This document shows, in pieces, positions 8,211-18,177 of a stretch of 64,000 nt of DNA. Source of the DNA: UBA2336 sp036787955 (lineage in GTDB: Bacteria; Bacteroidota; Bacteroidia; Cytophagales; Cyclobacteriaceae). The translations under genes and the position numbers were made by a program. The stretch is from the NCBI GenBank assembly GCA_036787955.1, contig DAIQOI010000003.1:1-64000 (forward strand), written 5' to 3'. Within the stretch, counting starts at the first letter, position 1, and every line of letters begins with the position of its first letter. The notes below the pieces were generated by a model that did no database searches, was not told the origin of the DNA, and saw nothing but the letters and a program-made list of their open reading frames with translations.

Positions 8211-9676
8211 TGGCCGAACTGAAGGACATATTGTATGGCGTGAACATTACCTCTTCGGTGGGCAACATGAACGTAGAGGTGAAGGACGTGTGTTTCGACT
8301 CGCGGCAGGTTTCGAAGGGGTCGTTGTTTGTAGCCGTAAAAGGCACTCAGGCCGATGGGCATCAATTTATTGATCGTGCCGTGCAGCAGGGTGCCGTGGC
8401 TGTTGTATGTGAACACTTACCCGATACGGTTTATGAAAAAAGCACCTGCGTCACCGTCAAAAATAGCGCGCGAGCGCTGGGCATTATTGCTGCTAACTTT
8501 TTTGGCGCTCCGTCACAAAAACTGAAACTCACGGGTGTTACGGGTACCAACGGCAAAACTACGGTTGCTACCCTGCTGTATAGACTGTTTTCAAAACTGG
8601 GTTATAAAACAGGACTGATCTCAACCGTTGAATACCGTATTCAGGATAAGGTTTTGCCGTCAACGCACACCACGCCCGATCCGGTGCAACTGAACCGGTT
8701 ACTTCGGCAGATGGCCGATGCCGGCTGTACCCATGTGTTCATGGAGGTAAGCTCACATGCTGTGGTGCAGGAACGTATTGCCGGCCTCTCATTTGCCGGA
8801 GGCATTTTTACCAACATCACGCACGACCACCTGGATTATCACAAGACTTTTGAAAACTACATTAAAGCCAAAAAGAAATTTTTTGATGAACTCTTGCCGA
8901 ATGCTTTTGCACTTGTAAATGCAGACGACAAGCGCGGCATGGTGATGCTGCAAAATACCCGCGCACAAAAGAAAACCTATGCCTTAAAGAAAATAGCAGA
9001 CTTCAAAGGAAAGATCCTGACCAGCACCCTCGATGGCCTGGAGATGGAGGTGGATGGCAGGCAGGTGTGGTTTAAACTGATAGGCAACTTTAATGCCTAC
9101 AACCTGCTGGCAGTGTATGGCGCTGCGGTTTTGCTGGGTGAGCAGCCTGATGAAGTACTGCGCATTCTGTCCGATGCTTCGGGTGCTGCCGGAAGGTTTG
9201 AGCGCGTACCCTCATCGGCAAAAATCACGGCCATTGTAGACTACGCCCACACGCCCGATGCGCTGAAAAACGTGCTGCAAACCATTCTTGCGTTCCGCAC
9301 CGGCAATGAGCAGGTCATCACGGTTGTGGGATGTGGCGGCAACCGCGATCGCACCAAGCGCCCACTCATGGCTTCCATTGCTGTACAACTAAGCGACAAG
9401 GTGGTGCTCACGTCTGACAATCCACGCGATGAAGACCCTATGGAAATCATCCGCGATATGCAGGCCGGCATCACACCGGCCGAATCCCGCAAAACACTGG
9501 TTATACCCGACCGCGAAGAGGCCATCAAAACGGCCTGCCTCATGGCTAAGGAAAACGACATCGTGCTGGTGGCCGGAAAAGGACATGAAACGTATCAGGA
9601 AATAAAAGGAGTAAAATATCCGTTTGACGACCGGGAGGTGCTCAAGCGGATGCTTGAACTGGTTGATAATGATTAG
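8210..9676 (+). CDS. murE: UDP-N-acetylmuramoyl-L-alanyl-D-glutamate--2,6-diaminopimelate ligase MurE
   Basis: 488 residues, normal for MurE, the cytoplasmic ATP-dependent ligase adding the third stem-peptide residue. The ATP loop is GTNGKTT (112-118) and the substrate-selecting DNPR motif is intact (403-406), which marks the meso-diaminopimelate type rather than the lysine type. Other Mur motifs visible are EVSSHAV and FERVPS. It starts on the last base of the ftsI stop codon. Confidence 0.97.
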   Translation: MAELKDILYGVNITSSVGNMNVEVKDVCFDSRQVSKGSLFVAVKGTQADGHQFIDRAVQQGAVAVVCEHLPDTVYEKSTCVTVKNSARALGIIAANFFGAPSQKLKLTGVTGTNGKTTVATLLYRLFSKLGYKTGLISTVEYRIQDKVLPSTHTTPDPVQLNRLLRQMADAGCTHVFMEVSSHAVVQERIAGLSFAGGIFTNITHDHLDYHKTFENYIKAKKKFFDELLPNAFALVNADDKRGMVMLQNTRAQKKTYALKKIADFKGKILTSTLDGLEMEVDGRQVWFKLIGNFNAYNLLAVYGAAVLLGEQPDEVLRILSDASGAAGRFERVPSSAKITAIVDYAHTPDALKNVLQTILAFRTGNEQVITVVGCGGNRDRTKRPLMASIAVQLSDKVVLTSDNPRDEDPMEIIRDMQAGITPAESRKTLVIPDREEAIKTACLMAKENDIVLVAGKGHETYQEIKGVKYPFDDREVLKRMLELVDND

Positions 9677-9690
9677 TAAAAAAATTATAA

Positions 9691-10941
9691 ATGCTGTACT
9701 ACTTGTTTGATTACCTGGATAAAGAATTCGACCTCATCGGAGCCGGTGTATTTCAATACATCTCATTCCGTGCAGGTATGGCGGCATTTCTTTCACTGCT
9801 CATCACCATTTTCTTCGGCAAAAACCTCATCAACCTGCTGAAGAAAAAGCAGGTAGGCGAGGATATACGCGATCTCGGCCTGGAAGGGCAAATGCAGAAA
9901 AAAGGCACCCCCACCATGGGCGGACTAATTATCATCGCAGCAATCTTATTGCCTACGCTGCTCTTTGCCAAACCCGACAATATTTATGTTATCCTGCTGA
10001 TAACCGCCACCGTGTGGATGGGTCTCATTGGGTTTATTGATGATTACATAAAAGTGTTCCGCAAAGATAAACAAGGCCTTGCCGGAAGGTTTAAAATTGT
10101 TGGTCAGGTAGGGCTTGGCCTTATTGTCGGGCTCACCCTCTTTTTCCACCACGAAGTAGTGGTGCGTGAAGTTAAACCCGGAGTGCAACTAAGTGATCTG
10201 GCAATGACCCTACAGGAAGGCGCCACAGATGCTTCTCAGGCTCAGGTGCCCAAATTATTCCAGGACGTGAAGTCCTCTACTACTACCATACCCTTTGTAA
10301 AAAACAATGAATTTGATTATGCCTACCTGTTGCCGGCTTCGCTGCGCCAATACACCTGGGTGGTTTATGTAAGCATCGTTATCCTGATTGTAACAGCTGT
10401 GTCCAACAGCGCTAACCTTACCGATGGCATAGACGGACTGGCAGCCGGTACCTCGGGAATTATTGGTTTGACCCTGGCCATCTTTGCGTACCTGTCCGGA
10501 CGGGTCGACTTTTCCGATTACCTGAATATCATGTATATACCCAACCTCAGCGAGCTGGTTATTTTCTGTACTGCATTTGTCGGTGCCTGTCTGGGTTTTC
10601 TATGGTATAATGCCTATCCCGCTCAGGTATTTATGGGAGATACAGGCAGCCTTACGCTGGGCGGAATAATTGCCGTGCTGGCGCTGGCCGTGCGCAAGGA
10701 ACTGCTCATCCCTGTTTTGTGCGGGATCTTTTTTGTGGAAAGCCTGTCGGTCATTCTTCAGGTGAGTTATTTCAAATACACCAGGAAAAAGTACGGTGAG
10801 GGCAGAAGAATTTTTCTGATGTCACCACTGCATCATCATTATCAAAAATTAAATATCCACGAATCCAAAATCGTAACGCGGTTCTGGATTGTAGGTATAC
10901 TGTTGGCCATTATAACCCTTGCAACCCTGAAGCTGAGATGA
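9691..10941 (+). CDS. mraY: phospho-N-acetylmuramoyl-pentapeptide-transferase MraY
   Basis: 416 residues, polytopic (about 10 membrane segments), making lipid I on the inner membrane. Motifs seen are KKGTPTMGG near residue 70, IDDYIKV near 115 and FMGDTGSLTLGG near 312, with an HHHYQK-type loop near the C-terminus. It is longer than the roughly 360-residue E. coli enzyme mainly because of a periplasmic insertion at about 160-215, which is common in Bacteroidota MraY. Overlaps murD by four bases. Confidence 0.96.
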   Translation: MLYYLFDYLDKEFDLIGAGVFQYISFRAGMAAFLSLLITIFFGKNLINLLKKKQVGEDIRDLGLEGQMQKKGTPTMGGLIIIAAILLPTLLFAKPDNIYVILLITATVWMGLIGFIDDYIKVFRKDKQGLAGRFKIVGQVGLGLIVGLTLFFHHEVVVREVKPGVQLSDLAMTLQEGATDASQAQVPKLFQDVKSSTTTIPFVKNNEFDYAYLLPASLRQYTWVVYVSIVILIVTAVSNSANLTDGIDGLAAGTSGIIGLTLAIFAYLSGRVDFSDYLNIMYIPNLSELVIFCTAFVGACLGFLWYNAYPAQVFMGDTGSLTLGGIIAVLALAVRKELLIPVLCGIFFVESLSVILQVSYFKYTRKKYGEGRRIFLMSPLHHHYQKLNIHESKIVTRFWIVGILLAIITLATLKLR

Positions 10942-12299
10942 AAGAGCGCATCGTGATATTGGGAGCCGGTGAAAGCGGAACGGGAGCAGCCCTGCTGGCC
11001 AGGCAGCTTGGTTATGAAGTATTTGTGTCGGATGCAGCCCTTGTTAAGCCAAGCTACCGCGATGATTTGCTGCGCAATAAAATAGAATTTGAAGAAGGGC
11101 ATCACACCGAAGCAAAAATTCTCAACGCTCATTGCATCATCAAAAGCCCCGGCATTTCCGAAACAACACCGGTAGTAATGAAGGCAAAGGAAAAAGGTAT
11201 TGAAGTGATTGACGAGATTGAGTTTGCCTTTCGCTTTATCAAAGGACGTGTGGTGGCGATAACCGGTACCAACGGTAAAACCACCACCACGCTGCTCACC
11301 TATCACCTGTTTAAATCGGCTGGATGCGATGTTGCGCTGGCCGGCAATGTGGGTGAAAGCCTGGCCCGCAAGGTGGCCCACGGCAACCATGCCTGGTATG
11401 TGGTGGAGATCAGCAGCTTTCAGCTCGATGGTACAAAACTCTTCCGCCCCGACATCGGCATTCTGCTTAACATCACACCCGACCATCTGGACAGGTACAA
11501 CTACGAAATGCAAAATTACATCAACAGCAAATTCAGGCTTGCCGCCAACATGACGCCTGCTGATGCATTTATCTATTATGCCGATGACGCAGTGCTCAAG
11601 GCCGAGATGATGAAGCGATCGGTTACGGGCCGTATCCTGCGCATTTCATTTACCGATAACCATGCACCGCTGTACTTCGATGGAGAATGGTTTCATGTAA
11701 ACCTGGAGGGCCATTCCTTCTCGTTGAAGCAGTCCGACACAACACTGCGCGGAAATCACAACGCCGTGAACACGCTGGCTGCCATGGGAGCCGCGCTTAC
11801 AGCAGGTATAAAACCAGAGGCAATTCGAGTAGCGCTCAAAACATTCAAAAATGCACCGCACCGGCTGGAGCACGTAGCCACCATTAATGGAGTAGAGTTT
11901 ATCAACGATTCGAAGGCCACCAATGTGGATTCGGTGGTGTATGCACTGGGCAGCTACAGGCAGCCGCTGGTATGGATTGCCGGGGGCATTGACAAGGGCA
12001 ATGACTATAACCTTATAAAGGACGAGGTGCAGAGGAAAGTAAAGGCACTGATATGCCTTGGCAAGGATAACAGCAAGTTGAAAAAATTTTTCACCGGCGT
12101 TGTGCCAGTGATACGCGAAACACAAAGCGTGCAGGAACTGGTGCGCATGGCAATGAAGGAAGCGGTGGCTGGTGATGTGGTATTGCTTTCACCGGCCTGT
12201 GCCAGCTTCGACCTGTTTAAAAACTATGAAGACCGCGGCAACCAGTTCAAACAGGCCGTGCTGGATTTAAAAAAGGAAATGGAACATCTATCTGTATGA
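10938..12299 (+). CDS. murD: UDP-N-acetylmuramoyl-L-alanine--D-glutamate ligase MurD
   Basis: 453 residues. MurD adds D-glutamate to UDP-MurNAc-L-Ala. The N-terminal Rossmann-like domain begins VILGAGESGTGAA; the ATP loop is GTNGKTT (110-116); the C-terminal domain carries FINDSKATNVDSV and the closing LLSPACASFDLFKNYEDRG block. Overlaps its neighbours on both sides by four bases, as expected for a tightly coupled operon. Confidence 0.97.
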   Translation: MKERIVILGAGESGTGAALLARQLGYEVFVSDAALVKPSYRDDLLRNKIEFEEGHHTEAKILNAHCIIKSPGISETTPVVMKAKEKGIEVIDEIEFAFRFIKGRVVAITGTNGKTTTTLLTYHLFKSAGCDVALAGNVGESLARKVAHGNHAWYVVEISSFQLDGTKLFRPDIGILLNITPDHLDRYNYEMQNYINSKFRLAANMTPADAFIYYADDAVLKAEMMKRSVTGRILRISFTDNHAPLYFDGEWFHVNLEGHSFSLKQSDTTLRGNHNAVNTLAAMGAALTAGIKPEAIRVALKTFKNAPHRLEHVATINGVEFINDSKATNVDSVVYALGSYRQPLVWIAGGIDKGNDYNLIKDEVQRKVKALICLGKDNSKLKKFFTGVVPVIRETQSVQELVRMAMKEAVAGDVVLLSPACASFDLFKNYEDRGNQFKQAVLDLKKEMEHLSV

Positions 12300-13471
12300 A
12301 TAGACTGAAAACATGGGCAGATGAAAACCTGCAGGGCGACCGGGTGATATGGATGGTGGTGTTCGCCCTGTCGCTCATCAGCATGCTGGTGGTGTACAGC
12401 TCCATCGGCACACTGGCCTATAAGCGTTCGGTCAGTCCTGAGAAGTATCTGCTTACGCATACAGTACATATTTTGCTGGGATTGTTAGCCATGTGGCTGG
12501 CGCACCGGGTAGATTACCGGTACTACTCACGGCTGTCGCGCATTGCTTTGTGGTTAAGCGTGCCGCTGCTGATTTATACGTTTACCAACGGCACTACTAT
12601 CAACGATGCTGCACGGTGGATCAACATACCCGTCATCAATACTTCATTCCAGCCGTCTGATTTTGCCAGCCTCGCACTTATTATCAATCTGGCCAGCATG
12701 CTGTCCAAGCGACAACAGAATATAGCCGACATAAAAGAGGTGCTTATTCCTATTTTATTTTGGTGCGGCCTTATCTGCGGCCTGATTGCCCTTACCAACA
12801 TGTCTACTGCGGTATTGTTGTTGCTCACCTGCATGCTCATCATGTTTATCGGCAGGGTGCCTGTAAAATACCTGGTCATGCTGCTGTTTGTGGGGGTGTT
12901 GTTTGGTGCGCTTGCCTTCAAGTTTGGGGTGCGGGGTGGTACAGTGGTGAACCGAATTTCTGACTACATCGGCTTTATGCAGGGTACCAAAGAACTGCCG
13001 TTCCAGTCGAAGCATGCTCACATTGCCATTGCCAGCGGAGGAATTTTTGGTAAAGGACCGGGCAACAGCGACCAGCGCAATATTCTTCCCCATCCTTATT
13101 CCGACTTCATCTATGCCATTGTAATCGAAGAATACGGACTGATAGGTGGTGTGGTGGTGTTGACCATGTATCTCATTTTATTGCATCGCGGCATGAAGGT
13201 GGCGTACAACAGCGAACGCGCATTTGCCGGATTGCTCTCAGCAGGTTTGAGTTTTGATCTGGTTTGTCAGGCAATGATCAACATGGGGGTGGTGGTAGGT
13301 CTTGGTCCGGTTACCGGCCAGCCGTTGCCGCTGCTGAGTATGGGTGGTACGTCCATGGTCTTTACCGGCCTTTCCCTGGGTATTATCCTGAGCGTAAGCC
13401 GCGGTGAAAGAGATGAACTGTGGGAACAAGCCGAACAGAAGGAACCAAAACCTGAAATGGAAACGGCATGA
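12296..13471 (+). CDS. ftsW: SEDS-family lipid II polymerase / division protein FtsW
   Basis: 391 residues with about 10 membrane segments. FtsW polymerises lipid II into septal glycan strands in partnership with FtsI, encoded in the same operon. Diagnostic blocks are KHAHIAIASGGIFGKGPGNS and the C-terminal GPVTGQPLPLLSMGGTSM. The charged C-tail (EQAEQKEPKPEME) is cytoplasmic. Starts with a four-base overlap with murD. Confidence 0.95.
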   Translation: MNRLKTWADENLQGDRVIWMVVFALSLISMLVVYSSIGTLAYKRSVSPEKYLLTHTVHILLGLLAMWLAHRVDYRYYSRLSRIALWLSVPLLIYTFTNGTTINDAARWINIPVINTSFQPSDFASLALIINLASMLSKRQQNIADIKEVLIPILFWCGLICGLIALTNMSTAVLLLLTCMLIMFIGRVPVKYLVMLLFVGVLFGALAFKFGVRGGTVVNRISDYIGFMQGTKELPFQSKHAHIAIASGGIFGKGPGNSDQRNILPHPYSDFIYAIVIEEYGLIGGVVVLTMYLILLHRGMKVAYNSERAFAGLLSAGLSFDLVCQAMINMGVVVGLGPVTGQPLPLLSMGGTSMVFTGLSLGIILSVSRGERDELWEQAEQKEPKPEMETA

Positions 13472-14643
13472 CCGTAAAACAACCATATCGGCTAATCATC
13501 AGCGGTGGGGGCACTGGTGGACATATCTTTCCTGCCCTGGCCATAGCCGATGAATTTCGCAGGCGCTACCCCGATGCCCAGATTCTTTTTGTGGGTGCAA
13601 ATGGAAGAATGGAAATGAAACGTGTGCCGGAAGCCGGTTATAAAATTATCGGACTGTGGATTAGCGGCATTCAGCGCAAGCTCAGCCTGTCGAACTTATT
13701 GTTTCCGGTTAAGGTGCTGATAAGTTATGTCGTGGCCCGGCGAATATTGAAGAGTTTCCGCCCCCATGCTGTTGTAGGCACCGGTGGTTATGCCAGCGGC
13801 CCTATACTGATGGCGGCCACCCGCATGGGTATTCCGGCTCTTATCCAGGAACAAAATTCGTATGCAGGCCTGGCCAACAGGCAGGTAGCCGCCAAGGTGC
13901 AACGTATCTGTGTGGCGTATGAAAATATGGATCGTTATTTCCCGGCTGAAAAAATCCGGTTAACGGGCAATCCGCTGCGAAAGGATTTCTTGAACCTGAA
14001 AGAAAAGCGCGCAGGGGCATTTATTCACTTTGGCTTCTCACCTTCGGTAAAGACGTTGTTTGTAATGGGCGGAAGTCTGGGTGCGCGCACCATTAATGAA
14101 AGCATTCGTCTGGGTATTGAAAAATTACTTGATTCGGGTATTCAACTCATCTGGCAGTGCGGCAACCTGTATTATGACGAATACAATGAATGGCTGAAAG
14201 CTTTCGATCGCAGAAAAATAAGGTTATACGGCTTTCTGCGTGAGATAGACCTTGCCTATGCCGCTGCCGATGTGGTAGTAAGCCGTGCCGGTGCCCTTGC
14301 TGTTTCAGAGTTATGCGCGGCCGGTAAGGCAGCTATTCTGGTGCCATCGCCCAATGTGGCCGAAGATCATCAGACAAAAAATGCACGCGTCCTGGCCGAT
14401 CGCAATGCTGCTTTGCTCATTGCAGACGAAAGGGCCCGCGCTGTTCTGGTAGATGAAGCGCTGCGCCTGTTGTTTGACGAAACTCGGGCAAATACCATGG
14501 CTGGCAACATACTGTATATGGCAAAACCAGATGCCACGGAACAGATTGTAAATGAGATAGAGAAGATTATGGGTATACGGGCCAACGGAAATCCAAGGAT
14601 TTCTTCCGGTACCCATGCACAGATGATTAACGGAAACTCATGA
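13468..14643 (+). CDS. murG: UDP-N-acetylglucosamine--N-acetylmuramyl-(pentapeptide) transferase MurG
   Basis: 391 residues, a GT28/GT-B glycosyltransferase that converts lipid I to lipid II at the inner face of the membrane. The N-terminal glycine-rich motif is SGGGTGGHIFPALA. Also seen are VVGTGGYASGP, the acceptor-proximal QEQNSYAGLANR and the donor-binding SRAGALAVSELCAAGK. A tail of about 25 residues after the conserved core has no obvious function. Four-base overlap with murC. Confidence 0.97.
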   Translation: MTVKQPYRLIISGGGTGGHIFPALAIADEFRRRYPDAQILFVGANGRMEMKRVPEAGYKIIGLWISGIQRKLSLSNLLFPVKVLISYVVARRILKSFRPHAVVGTGGYASGPILMAATRMGIPALIQEQNSYAGLANRQVAAKVQRICVAYENMDRYFPAEKIRLTGNPLRKDFLNLKEKRAGAFIHFGFSPSVKTLFVMGGSLGARTINESIRLGIEKLLDSGIQLIWQCGNLYYDEYNEWLKAFDRRKIRLYGFLREIDLAYAAADVVVSRAGALAVSELCAAGKAAILVPSPNVAEDHQTKNARVLADRNAALLIADERARAVLVDEALRLLFDETRANTMAGNILYMAKPDATEQIVNEIEKIMGIRANGNPRISSGTHAQMINGNS

Positions 14644-16013
14644 AGGAGAAACAATACGATATTATATATTTTCTCGGTATAGGAGGTATAGGCATGAGTG
14701 CCCTGGCCCGTTGGTTTATGTTGCAGGGCAAACGCGTGGCCGGTTACGATCGCACCCCAACTATACTTACCAGCGAGCTGGAGAAGGAGGGTATGGAGAT
14801 ACACTACAACGATGCAGTTGAACACATACCTGCCTATGTACGTAACAACCGGGATAGTACCCTTGTTATTGTTACACCTGCCATACCTGCCAACCATAGC
14901 GAGCTTAACTATCTGCTGCGGCAGGGTTATGTAATAAAGAAGCGCGCAGAGGTGCTGGGCCTCATTTCCCGAAACCATCGTACACTGGCTGTGGCCGGCA
15001 CCCATGGAAAAACCACTACATCGTCCATGATTGCGCACATCCTCAAGTCAGCGGGTCGCGACATGGTGGCATTCCTCGGCGGAGTAACGGCCAATTATCA
15101 GTCCAACCTCGTGTTGCACGGTGAACCTAATAAAAATACACTGATGGTAGCTGAGGCTGATGAGTTTGATCGCTCATTCCTGCACCTGCACCCCTGGCTG
15201 GCAGTGGTTACATCGGCCGATGCCGACCACCTCGATATTTATGGCAATCATCAGGCAATGTTGTCATCGTATAAAGATTTTATCCGCCAGGTACAACAAT
15301 ATCTGGTTATACACGACAACATAGCAACATTAAGCAAAGATGTTGATCATCTTACAAAATATACCTACGGCATTAACCGGGGACAATTTTTTGCCGATAA
15401 CGTAAGACCTGCACAGCAGGTTGGATTTTTTGAATTTGATCTGCACGGATTGGGTGCCGTGCATCCTGTCTCGCTCGGTGTTCCCGGTTTTCATAATGTC
15501 GAAAATGCGGTTGCGGCAGCGGCAGCCTGCCATCTCGCTGGAGTGCCTGCACCGGTCATCTGCAAGGCACTGGGCTCATTTAAAGGCGCCAAACGGAGAT
15601 TTGAATTTATTATTCAGACTGACAAGGTGGTGTTCATTGACGACTATGCCCACCACCCTACGGAGATTGAAGCCTTTTTGCGTTCGGTTAAAGCCATGTA
15701 TCCGAACCGTAAACTTACAGTGGTATTTCAGCCCCATCTCTACACGCGCACACGCGACTTTGCCGATGGCTTTGCAAAAAGCCTCAGCCTGGCCGATGAG
15801 CTTTTGTTACTCGATATTTATCCGGCTCGCGAACTACCCATACCAGGGGTAGACAGTAACCTGATTTTTGAAAAAGTAACCACCCTTAAAGAGCGCTGTA
15901 CAAAAGAAGATGTGACAACAAAGCTTGCCCGCCGGAACATTGAAGTGCTGGCTACCGTGGGAGCCGGTGACATTGATACACTTGTTGAACCGATAAAAAA
16001 CCAGCTGCTATGA
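14640..16013 (+). CDS. murC: UDP-N-acetylmuramate--L-alanine ligase MurC
   Basis: 457 residues. MurC attaches L-alanine to UDP-MurNAc, the first step of stem-peptide assembly. The nucleotide-binding N-terminus reads FLGIGGIGMSALARW; the ATP loop is GTHGKTTTSSM (about 121-131); EADEFDRSFL and the C-terminal DDYAHHPTEI / FQPHLYTRTRDF blocks are all typical. Four-base overlap with the ftsQ gene. Confidence 0.97.
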   Translation: MKEKQYDIIYFLGIGGIGMSALARWFMLQGKRVAGYDRTPTILTSELEKEGMEIHYNDAVEHIPAYVRNNRDSTLVIVTPAIPANHSELNYLLRQGYVIKKRAEVLGLISRNHRTLAVAGTHGKTTTSSMIAHILKSAGRDMVAFLGGVTANYQSNLVLHGEPNKNTLMVAEADEFDRSFLHLHPWLAVVTSADADHLDIYGNHQAMLSSYKDFIRQVQQYLVIHDNIATLSKDVDHLTKYTYGINRGQFFADNVRPAQQVGFFEFDLHGLGAVHPVSLGVPGFHNVENAVAAAAACHLAGVPAPVICKALGSFKGAKRRFEFIIQTDKVVFIDDYAHHPTEIEAFLRSVKAMYPNRKLTVVFQPHLYTRTRDFADGFAKSLSLADELLLLDIYPARELPIPGVDSNLIFEKVTTLKERCTKEDVTTKLARRNIEVLATVGAGDIDTLVEPIKNQLL

Positions 16014-16780
16014 AGAAAGTAAAATTCAACATACGCAGGGAAATGATATGGACCGTGTTACTTGCTGCCATTTTCGGCCTGATTGCCTTTACCACCGGCA
16101 GTGTGGTGGGAGATGGAGTAGTTCGGGATATACGGATCATGTTGGAAAATAATGATAACAATCATGTACTGGAAGAGGAAGATATCTTCAGGCTCATGCA
16201 GCTTGACCGCGAAAACCTGATAGGCGCTTCGCTGAGCACGCTGAACATGCGGCAACTCGAATTACGTATTCGGGCTAACCGATGGGTGGAGGATGCCGAT
16301 GTGTACAGCGACCTGAAAGGTAACCTCTTTGTTGAAGTGGTCTTGCGCAGGCCCATAGCGCGGTTTGTTCAACCCGATGGATCAGGTGCTTTTATTGCCG
16401 AAGACGGAACTATCATGCCGGTGCCGCAGCGATTTGCCATTCGTACGGTGCTGGTAACCGGACCCGCAACGGCTCAGCTCATGAAGAAAGATAACCTGTA
16501 CCAGGATGAGTATGGTAATAAGCTGATGGCACTAATCCACTCGCTGCAAGCCCATGCATTCTGGAGGGCACAGATTGCCCAGCTTGACATCTCATCTTCC
16601 GGAAAAATAAAAATGCAACCCCAGGTAGGAAGCCAGGTAATTGAATTCGGAAAGCCCGAGCAGATTGAAGCAAAACTGAATAAGCTGCAGATTTTCTTTA
16701 CCCGCATCCTGCCTACACGCGGCTGGAATCGTTACCACCGTGTGAATGTAGAATTTCAAAACCAGATAGTAGCAGAATAA
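16010..16780 (+). CDS. ftsQ: cell division protein FtsQ/DivIB
   Basis: 256 residues: a basic cytoplasmic tip, one membrane segment (about 12-33) and a periplasmic region starting with a POTRA-like part (about 45-110, containing LELRIRANRWVEDADV) and a beta-rich FtsQ domain. FtsQ recruits FtsL to the divisome. Sequence conservation is low; the call rests on the POTRA-like segment, topology and place between murC and ftsA. About 60 bases separate it from ftsA, the widest gap in this half of the operon. Confidence 0.88.
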   Translation: MKKVKFNIRREMIWTVLLAAIFGLIAFTTGSVVGDGVVRDIRIMLENNDNNHVLEEEDIFRLMQLDRENLIGASLSTLNMRQLELRIRANRWVEDADVYSDLKGNLFVEVVLRRPIARFVQPDGSGAFIAEDGTIMPVPQRFAIRTVLVTGPATAQLMKKDNLYQDEYGNKLMALIHSLQAHAFWRAQIAQLDISSSGKIKMQPQVGSQVIEFGKPEQIEAKLNKLQIFFTRILPTRGWNRYHRVNVEFQNQIVAE

Positions 16781-16842
16781 CTATGCAACCACTTTTTAAC
16801 TATACAACCAATACAACAAACAACCACTAAACCATAATTGAT

Positions 16843-18147
16843 ATGGAACATGAAAAAATAGTAGTAGGGCTCGATATCGGTACAACGAAGATATGTGCCA
16901 TTGTCGGGCGTAAGAATGAGTTCGGAAAACTCGAAGTGCTGGGCATGGGCAAAGCCGAGTCAGAAGGTGTGGTAAAAGGCATTGTCTTTAACATTGACAA
17001 AACCGTTTATGCCATCGAAACGGCAATAAAAGAAGCATCCGACCAGTCGGGAGTAGATATCCGCGTGGTGAATGTGGGTATTGCCGGCCAGCACATCCGC
17101 AGTTTTATCCAGCACGGAGGAATCATCCGTCAATCGAAAGAAGATGAGATTACGGTTGAAGATGTGGAGCGCCTAACGCAGGATATGTACCGCATGGTGG
17201 TGCCTCCCGGTAACCAGATAATTCACGTTATGCCGCAGGATTACATGGTTGACTTCGAAGAAGGCATTAAAGAACCTGTGGGCATGTCGGGTGTAAGGCT
17301 GGAGGCCGACTTCCACATCATCACTGCACAAACCAGTGCCATCAACAACATCAACAAATGCGTGCGAAGGGCTGGCCTTGAGATTCAGGATTTGATACTG
17401 GAACCGCTGGCATCGAGTCTGGCCGTTCTGAGCGAAGATGAAAAAGAAGCAGGTGTTTGCCTGATAGATATTGGTGGAGGCACCACCGATATTGCCATAT
17501 TTTACGATAACATTATTCGGCATACCGCGGTAATTCCTTTTGGCGGCAACATTGTTACCAACGACATCAAACAGGGGCTGATGGTATTGCCGCAGCAGGC
17601 CGAACAGCTTAAAACGCGCTTTGGCAAAGCCATTGCCGAAGAGGCCAGTCCGAATGAAATCGTCTCCATTCCGGGCATACGCAATCGTCCGAGCAAGGAA
17701 ATCTCGGTGAAAAATCTGGCAAACATTATTCAGGCGCGCATGGAAGAAATTATTGAAATGGCCCATGCCGAAATCATCAGCTCTGGTTTTGAAAACAAAC
17801 TGGGAGGGGGAATTGTGATTACCGGTGGCGGTGCGCTGCTGGCCAATCTTAAGCAACTGGTGGAATATATGACCGGACTGGATACACGCATAGGCTATCC
17901 GAACGAACACCTTGGAAAGAGCAAACTGGACGTAATAAAAAGCCCGATGTATGCAACAGCGGTAGGACTGGTGCTGGCCGGTTTTCGCTCGCTGGATGAG
18001 CGCGAAGACCGTATCCGTGAATCGCGCGGACTCAACCGTGCTGCAAAAACAGCAAAGCGTTCTGCTTCGCGCAACTTTTTCAACGAAATATTAACCAAAA
18101 CCAAAAGTCTGCTGATAGACGATTTGGATGATAAAAAGGAATACTGA
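16843..18147 (+). CDS. ftsA: cell division protein FtsA
   Basis: 434 residues, actin-fold ATPase that tethers FtsZ to the membrane. The phosphate-1 motif is GLDIGTTKICAIVG at the N-terminus, phosphate-2 is LIDIGGGTTDIAIF and the adenosine motif VITGGGALLANL. The C-terminal part is basic (SRNFFNEILTKTKSLLIDD), consistent with the amphipathic membrane-targeting helix. Followed 30 bases later by ftsZ. Confidence 0.97.
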   Translation: MEHEKIVVGLDIGTTKICAIVGRKNEFGKLEVLGMGKAESEGVVKGIVFNIDKTVYAIETAIKEASDQSGVDIRVVNVGIAGQHIRSFIQHGGIIRQSKEDEITVEDVERLTQDMYRMVVPPGNQIIHVMPQDYMVDFEEGIKEPVGMSGVRLEADFHIITAQTSAINNINKCVRRAGLEIQDLILEPLASSLAVLSEDEKEAGVCLIDIGGGTTDIAIFYDNIIRHTAVIPFGGNIVTNDIKQGLMVLPQQAEQLKTRFGKAIAEEASPNEIVSIPGIRNRPSKEISVKNLANIIQARMEEIIEMAHAEIISSGFENKLGGGIVITGGGALLANLKQLVEYMTGLDTRIGYPNEHLGKSKLDVIKSPMYATAVGLVLAGFRSLDEREDRIRESRGLNRAAKTAKRSASRNFFNEILTKTKSLLIDDLDDKKEY

Positions 18148-18177
18148 AAAACATTACTCACCCTAAACCACAACATT